Of a stretch of 5,717 bases of DNA, positions 5,469 through 5,717 are shown piece after piece. How positions within the stretch are numbered: position 1 is the first letter of the stretch; every line of letters starts with the position of its first letter. The DNA comes from Limnochordia bacterium. Lineage in GTDB: Bacteria > Bacillota > Limnochordia > Darwinibacteriales > B1SED10-159. The notes under the pieces were generated by a model. It saw only the letters and a list, made by a program, of their open reading frames with translations. It was not told the DNA's origin and did not search any database. The stretch spans positions 1 to 5,717 of the forward strand of contig SLOZ01000439.1 of assembly GCA_007132255.1 (NCBI GenBank), in the 5' to 3' direction. A program made the position numbers and the translations under genes.

Positions 5469-5653
5469 TGCCGGATGGAGAGTACCAAGCGTTCCTAAGA
5501 AATCAAGACTACACTGACCGGCAGAAAATCCGCGTGTTTGCCGAAAGAGTTGGAATTGCACCCTGTATTTCCGTTTGCTGCCTATTGCATGATAAGCTGA
5601 TCGGCTTTATATCCTATAGCTCCATGCGGCCGTCTTTTGAGTTTTCTGGCTAG
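5465..5653 (+). pseudogene. Out-of-frame C-terminus of the antitoxin-metallopeptidase
   Basis: Sixty-two residues in the -1 frame relative to the gene above: LMPDGEYQAFL, then IRVFAERVGIAPCISVCCL and LLHDKLIGF, ending at TAG 5651-5653. They match the end of HigA-ImmA proteins (F-L-x-P, a helix-rich I..FA...GI.P.I...LQH..LI pattern). The GIVVGRLQH-like segment common in the family is here CISVCCLLH, with cysteines at the glycine positions, so the domain is divergent. No ribosome site precedes this piece, so it is a displaced 3' end rather than a separate gene. Confidence 0.75.
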
Positions 5654-5707
5654 GTGCCACACATTGATTTCTCCGTTGATGGGGGTAAGGGTTGTAAGAA
5701 AAAGTGT

Positions 5708-5714
5708 GGAGGTG
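5708..5714 (+). promoter_or_regulatory. Possible ribosome site for a gene beginning beyond the window
   Basis: GGAGGTG, three bases from the right edge and 55 bases after the TAG of the antitoxin-protease, has the sequence of a good ribosome site. A start codon would be expected within about ten bases past the edge. The 64-base spacer contains no clear terminator, so such a gene could belong to the same operon. This cannot be verified here. Confidence 0.3.
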
Positions 5715-5717
5715 CGA

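Noticed and set aside
5657..5709. CCACAC (5657-5662) and GTGTGG (5704-5709) as a terminator stem
   Set aside because: The six-base stem would have a loop of about 41 bases and no T run follows. The right arm is better explained as part of a ribosome-site-like stretch.
1..5717. CRISPR array, tRNA or rRNA genes
   Set aside because: No regularly spaced direct repeats, cloverleaf-like sequences or conserved rRNA stretches were seen on either strand.

Overview
The window is an accessory region of a bacterial chromosome or plasmid: a degraded insertion element, a phage/ICE-type tyrosine recombinase with a co-translated DNA-binding partner, and two toxin-antitoxin-type loci. Strong AGGAGG-like ribosome sites (before the transposase, the recombinase partner and the antitoxin-protease gene), a TTG start, and the overall look of the XerD-like integrase and of its ribbon-helix-helix partner suggest a Firmicutes-type host (Clostridia or thermophilic Bacilli-like). 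This is an inference from protein style; no rRNA or core gene is present to fix the taxon.

Layout. 1-351 holds no convincing gene, but has a good terminator hairpin at 160-183 and a smaller hairpin at 310-326 after the transposase. 352-1477 (minus) is a DDE (D,D-35-E) integrase-core transposase broken by one extra T in a T7 run. 1491-1874 is a gene-poor gap. 1875-2742 (plus) is a 289-residue XerD-type tyrosine recombinase with every catalytic residue visible, but needing two separate single-base corrections to be read through. 2729-3454 (plus) overlaps the recombinase end by 14 bases and encodes a 241-residue protein with two tandem helix-turn-helix-like repeats and a C-terminal ribbon-helix-helix-like domain. 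A two-tier hairpin at 3459-3506 closes this pair. 3576-3899 (minus) is a lone HigA-type XRE antitoxin without a visible toxin. After a roughly 290-base regulatory gap, 4253-4594 (plus) is a HigB/RelE-type toxin, overlapped by 4572-5653, an XRE antitoxin fused to an ImmA/IrrE-type HExxH metallopeptidase, itself frame-broken near its C-terminus. The window ends in a ribosome-site-like GGAGGTG, so another gene may start just outside.

How the parts may work together. The recombinase and its partner look like one translationally coupled unit for site-specific recombination or mobile-element maintenance; the HigB/HigA-ImmA operon would stabilise the region as an addiction module. A near-consensus sigma70 promoter overlaps the higB start codon, so its transcript would lack that start and would chiefly supply the antitoxin-protease.

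The most striking global feature is four frame breaks in three of the six genes, three of them at T homopolymers. Either the region is decaying, or the assembly has indel errors, or some sites are recoded. The sequence alone cannot decide, but two breaks in one recombinase argue against recoding as the general explanation.
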